A DNA stretch of 6,283 bases from Faecalibacterium prausnitzii (GTDB lineage Bacteria > Bacillota > Clostridia > Oscillospirales > Ruminococcaceae): contig DCCL01000236.1 of NCBI GenBank assembly GCA_002313795.1, forward strand, positions 1 to 6,283, read 5' to 3'. Shown one piece after another: positions 4,398-6,283 of the stretch; the stretch's first letter is position 1, and the number at the start of each line of letters is the position of its first letter. Under the pieces are notes generated by a model, which did not search any database, was not told the origin of the DNA, and saw only the letters and a program-made list of their open reading frames with translations. Made by a program: the position numbers and the translations under genes.

Positions 4398-5832
4398 AAA
4401 AATCAGCCACTCCTTTTTTCCGTTCCAGCACCTCATCAAAGCGCTGGATGTATTCGGTCGGATACTTGAAATTAAAGATGCGCTGCATCCGCTTTCCGCC
4501 ATCCGCCACCAGTTTGGTGCTTCCGCCTGCACCGGCAGAGAGGATGGTCTGGACTTCTTCCATGATATAGATGTTATAATACCCCTCGTGGCCCGGCTTG
4601 CACCAGCCCACGTTCTCCAGATTCTGGAGGGTGTTCTTCTGCCGGTAGAGGTAATAGGGCCGGTAGCCCGCCTCGGCCAGCAGATGGCACTTTTCCAGCA
4701 TGGCGGCTACATCGGCGTAGTCATTCTCCTTCTGGTCCTCGATGACGATGCGGGAGGCCCGCTTGAGGGTCAGGGTGTGGACGGTAATGTTCTCCGGGTC
4801 AAGGGCGATGGCCTGACGCAGGCTCTTTTCAAAGCCCTCCACCGTGTCACCGGGCAGGCCCGCGATGAGGTCCATATTGATGTCGTCGTGTCCGGCTTTC
4901 CGGGCCTCGGCGTAGCAGTCCAGAATGTCCTGCGCCGAGTGCTTCCGTCCGATATTGGCCAGTACCTCATCGGAGAAGGTCTGGGGATTGATGGAGATGC
5001 GGGTCGCACCGTATTCCTTGATGACCGCCAGCTTTTCAGCATCGGTGCAGTCGGGGCGGCCTGCTTCCACCGTGTATTCCACGATGGTGGAAAGGTCGAA
5101 GTTATCCCGCACGGTGCCCATGAGCTGCCGCAGCTGCGGAGCCGAAAGGCTGGTGGGAGTGCCGCCGCCGATGTAGATGCTGCACAGCTTCAGCCCGGCC
5201 CGGTCAGCCTCGGCCCGGATGGCTTCCACCTCCCGGCAGAGGCAGTCCACATAGGGCTGCACCAGTTTGCGGTCCCGGTCGAGGTTGCAGCTGACGAAGC
5301 TGCAATAGCTGCACCGGGAGGGGCAGAAGGGGATGCCGATATAAAGGCTGTAGGTCTTGGGCTCACTGCCCACTTTCAGGATAGGTTCCTGCAAATCGGC
5401 AATGGCCTTTGCCATATGATATTTCTGAGGAGAGCAGTCGAAGCGTTTCAGGAAGAAATCATCGATCTGCTGTTCCGTCCAGCCTGCAGCCCGCTTATCG
5501 TGGACAAGGCGCACCGGACGGACGCCGGTCATCTTACCCCAAGGCGGGCGGATGCCAGTCCAGCGCCGCAGCAGGTCGTAGGTCAGGCTTGCCAGCGCAA
5601 ATTCCGGCGTCTCGCCGCCCTCTTCCACCGGGGCGGGCAGGGGCGCTTCCGCCGTCTGGCTCTTTCCGCCCTGCCGCACCATGGCCCAGAGGCCCCCGGG
5701 CCGTTTCTCTGCCCACACGCAGTCCTCGCCGTTCTCCGGCGGGGTCAGGGTAAGCGGTGCCATGGGATAGAACAGGCGGACGAGGTGTTCCACCTCGTAG
5801 CCGGAGCCGAGGCCCGTGATATAGATCTTCAT
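4357..5832 (-). CDS. hemZ: HemZ-type coproporphyrinogen III dehydrogenase (radical SAM, HemN family)
   Basis: A 491-residue protein, close to the roughly 500 residues of B. subtilis HemZ. Residues 1-150 form the HemZ-specific N-terminal region, including WGKMTGVRPVRLVHD at about 98-112. The radical SAM core opens with YIGIPFCPSRCSYCSF, where C170, C174 and C177 would hold the 4Fe-4S cluster. IYIGGGTPTSL (219-229) is the SAM-contacting loop of the HemN family, and RISINPQTF (278-286), DINMDLIAGLPGDT (317-330), YLYRQKN (394-400) and NVGWCKPG (407-414) follow the family order. HemN enzymes decarboxylate coproporphyrinogen III anaerobically; HemZ is the Bacillota paralogue. Some HemN-like proteins (HemW) are instead haem chaperones, so the reaction is inferred. 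The start ATG at 5832 has only a weak GGCGG site 7-8 bases upstream and lies 16 bases after the preceding stop, suggesting coupling. Confidence 0.93.
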   Translation of the reverse strand: MKIYITGLGSGYEVEHLVRLFYPMAPLTLTPPENGEDCVWAEKRPGGLWAMVRQGGKSQTAEAPLPAPVEEGGETPEFALASLTYDLLRRWTGIRPPWGKMTGVRPVRLVHDKRAAGWTEQQIDDFFLKRFDCSPQKYHMAKAIADLQEPILKVGSEPKTYSLYIGIPFCPSRCSYCSFVSCNLDRDRKLVQPYVDCLCREVEAIRAEADRAGLKLCSIYIGGGTPTSLSAPQLRQLMGTVRDNFDLSTIVEYTVEAGRPDCTDAEKLAVIKEYGATRISINPQTFSDEVLANIGRKHSAQDILDCYAEARKAGHDDINMDLIAGLPGDTVEGFEKSLRQAIALDPENITVHTLTLKRASRIVIEDQKENDYADVAAMLEKCHLLAEAGYRPYYLYRQKNTLQNLENVGWCKPGHEGYYNIYIMEEVQTILSAGAGGSTKLVADGGKRMQRIFNFKYPTEYIQRFDEVLERKKGVADFYDHDLGPETSGRN

Positions 5833-5848
5833 GTCTGTTTCCGCCTTT

Positions 5849-6283
5849 TTATGCGTTTCTCAGCGCACTTTTGATATAGTAGTTGGTGGCGAGCTCCTGC
5901 CCGAAGGTGGAAAAATCGCCGTGGCCAGGCAGCACCTGTGCTTCTGCCGGGACGGGCAGGGCCGCGAACTTCCGCAGGCTCTCGTCCATCTTCCGGCTGT
6001 CGCCGCCCTCAAGGTCGGTGCGGCCGATGCTGCCCTGAAATACGGTGTCTCCCACAAAGAAATAATTTTCGCAGAGCAGCACCACGCTGCCCTCGGTGTG
6101 GCCGGGGGTGTGCCAGACGGTGAACTTCAGCTCATCCAACGGGATGACCTCGCCTTCGGTATAGCTGCTGTCTGCACTCTTGAGGGGGAGCAGCTGGGTG
6201 CCCTGACAATCGACCGCCTCACAGTAGAGCTTTGCGCCCCACTCCCGGCTCAGGACGCCAGCGCTGCCCACATGGTCATAGTG
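5849..6283 (-). CDS. Metallo-beta-lactamase-fold hydrolase, glyoxalase II-like (5' end cut by window edge)
   Basis: Only the C-terminal 144 residues lie in the window; the frame is open through the right edge, where it begins HYDHVGS, the second half of the HxHxDH metal-binding motif. The remaining motifs follow in order: VWHTPGHTEGS (metal histidine), FVGDTVFQGSIGRTDL (bridging aspartate), and VLPGHGDFSTF (last metal histidine). Family members of this small type have about 200-210 residues, so roughly 60 residues are missing upstream. GSIGRTDLEGGD is typical of the stand-alone hydroxyacylglutathione-hydrolase-like proteins of Bacillota; the substrate is unknown, and true glutathione thioester hydrolysis is doubtful in an organism of this type. 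A GTG at 6271 is not the start, because conserved catalytic residues precede it. It sits just before hemZ; I recall this pair in Clostridia downstream of relA and dtd, which would have to be checked outside the window. Confidence 0.93.
   Translation of the reverse strand, partial: HYDHVGSAGVLSREWGAKLYCEAVDCQGTQLLPLKSADSSYTEGEVIPLDELKFTVWHTPGHTEGSVVLLCENYFFVGDTVFQGSIGRTDLEGGDSRKMDESLRKFAALPVPAEAQVLPGHGDFSTFGQELATNYYIKSALRNA

Noticed and set aside
3438..4469. Long plus-strand open frame of about 343 codons opposite the kinase gene
   Set aside because: Antisense shadow of a gene with clear kinase motifs; no family resemblance or start signals.
4390..5874. Long plus-strand open frame of about 494 codons opposite hemZ
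   Set aside because: It mirrors hemZ in the antisense frame, lacks a ribosome site and recognisable domains, and is explained by G+C-rich codon use of the real gene.

Overview
The window comes from a Gram-positive, endospore-lineage Bacillota chromosome, most likely class Clostridia, and by its fairly high G+C and strict A/G-rich Shine-Dalgarno sites perhaps an Oscillospiraceae/Ruminococcaceae-type gut anaerobe. The evidence is the yabN(mazG)-yabO(rqcP)-yabP-yabQ-divIC gene order, which is a hallmark of spore-forming Bacillota, together with a HemZ-type radical SAM protein. The genus is inference. All nine genes lie on the minus strand, so transcription runs from the right end of the window to the left. 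No mobile element, CRISPR array, tRNA, rRNA or phage gene was seen.

Right block (6283 to 3462): a metallo-beta-lactamase-fold hydrolase cut by the window edge, then hemZ after a 16-base gap, then a nucleoside-kinase-like P-loop protein whose start lies inside the end of hemZ. These look like the tail of one operon whose promoter is outside the window.

Middle (3461 to 2731): a complete single-gene transcription unit. It has a sigma-A promoter with a perfect TATAAT, an 85-base leader with a small hairpin, a 154-residue helical protein ending in a four-cysteine zinc ribbon, and an intrinsic terminator. Its function is unknown.

Left block (2678 to 1): a sigma-A promoter drives mazG (NTP pyrophosphohydrolase). 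HU follows after a short gap, with a strong intrinsic terminator behind it. Then come rqcP (ribosome quality control), yabP and yabQ (spore cortex and coat morphogenesis), and divIC (septum formation), the last cut by the left edge. yabP and yabQ overlap by one base. This block joins nucleotide-pool cleaning, chromosome packaging, rescue of stalled ribosomes, sporulation and cell division, a known conserved neighbourhood.

I found no clearly novel system. The points most worth a second look are the uncharacterised zinc-ribbon unit with its palindromic promoter, the missing clear promoter for the rqcP-to-divIC genes behind a strong terminator, the kinase domain that lacks the TGS domain of its longer relatives, and the true substrate of HemZ.
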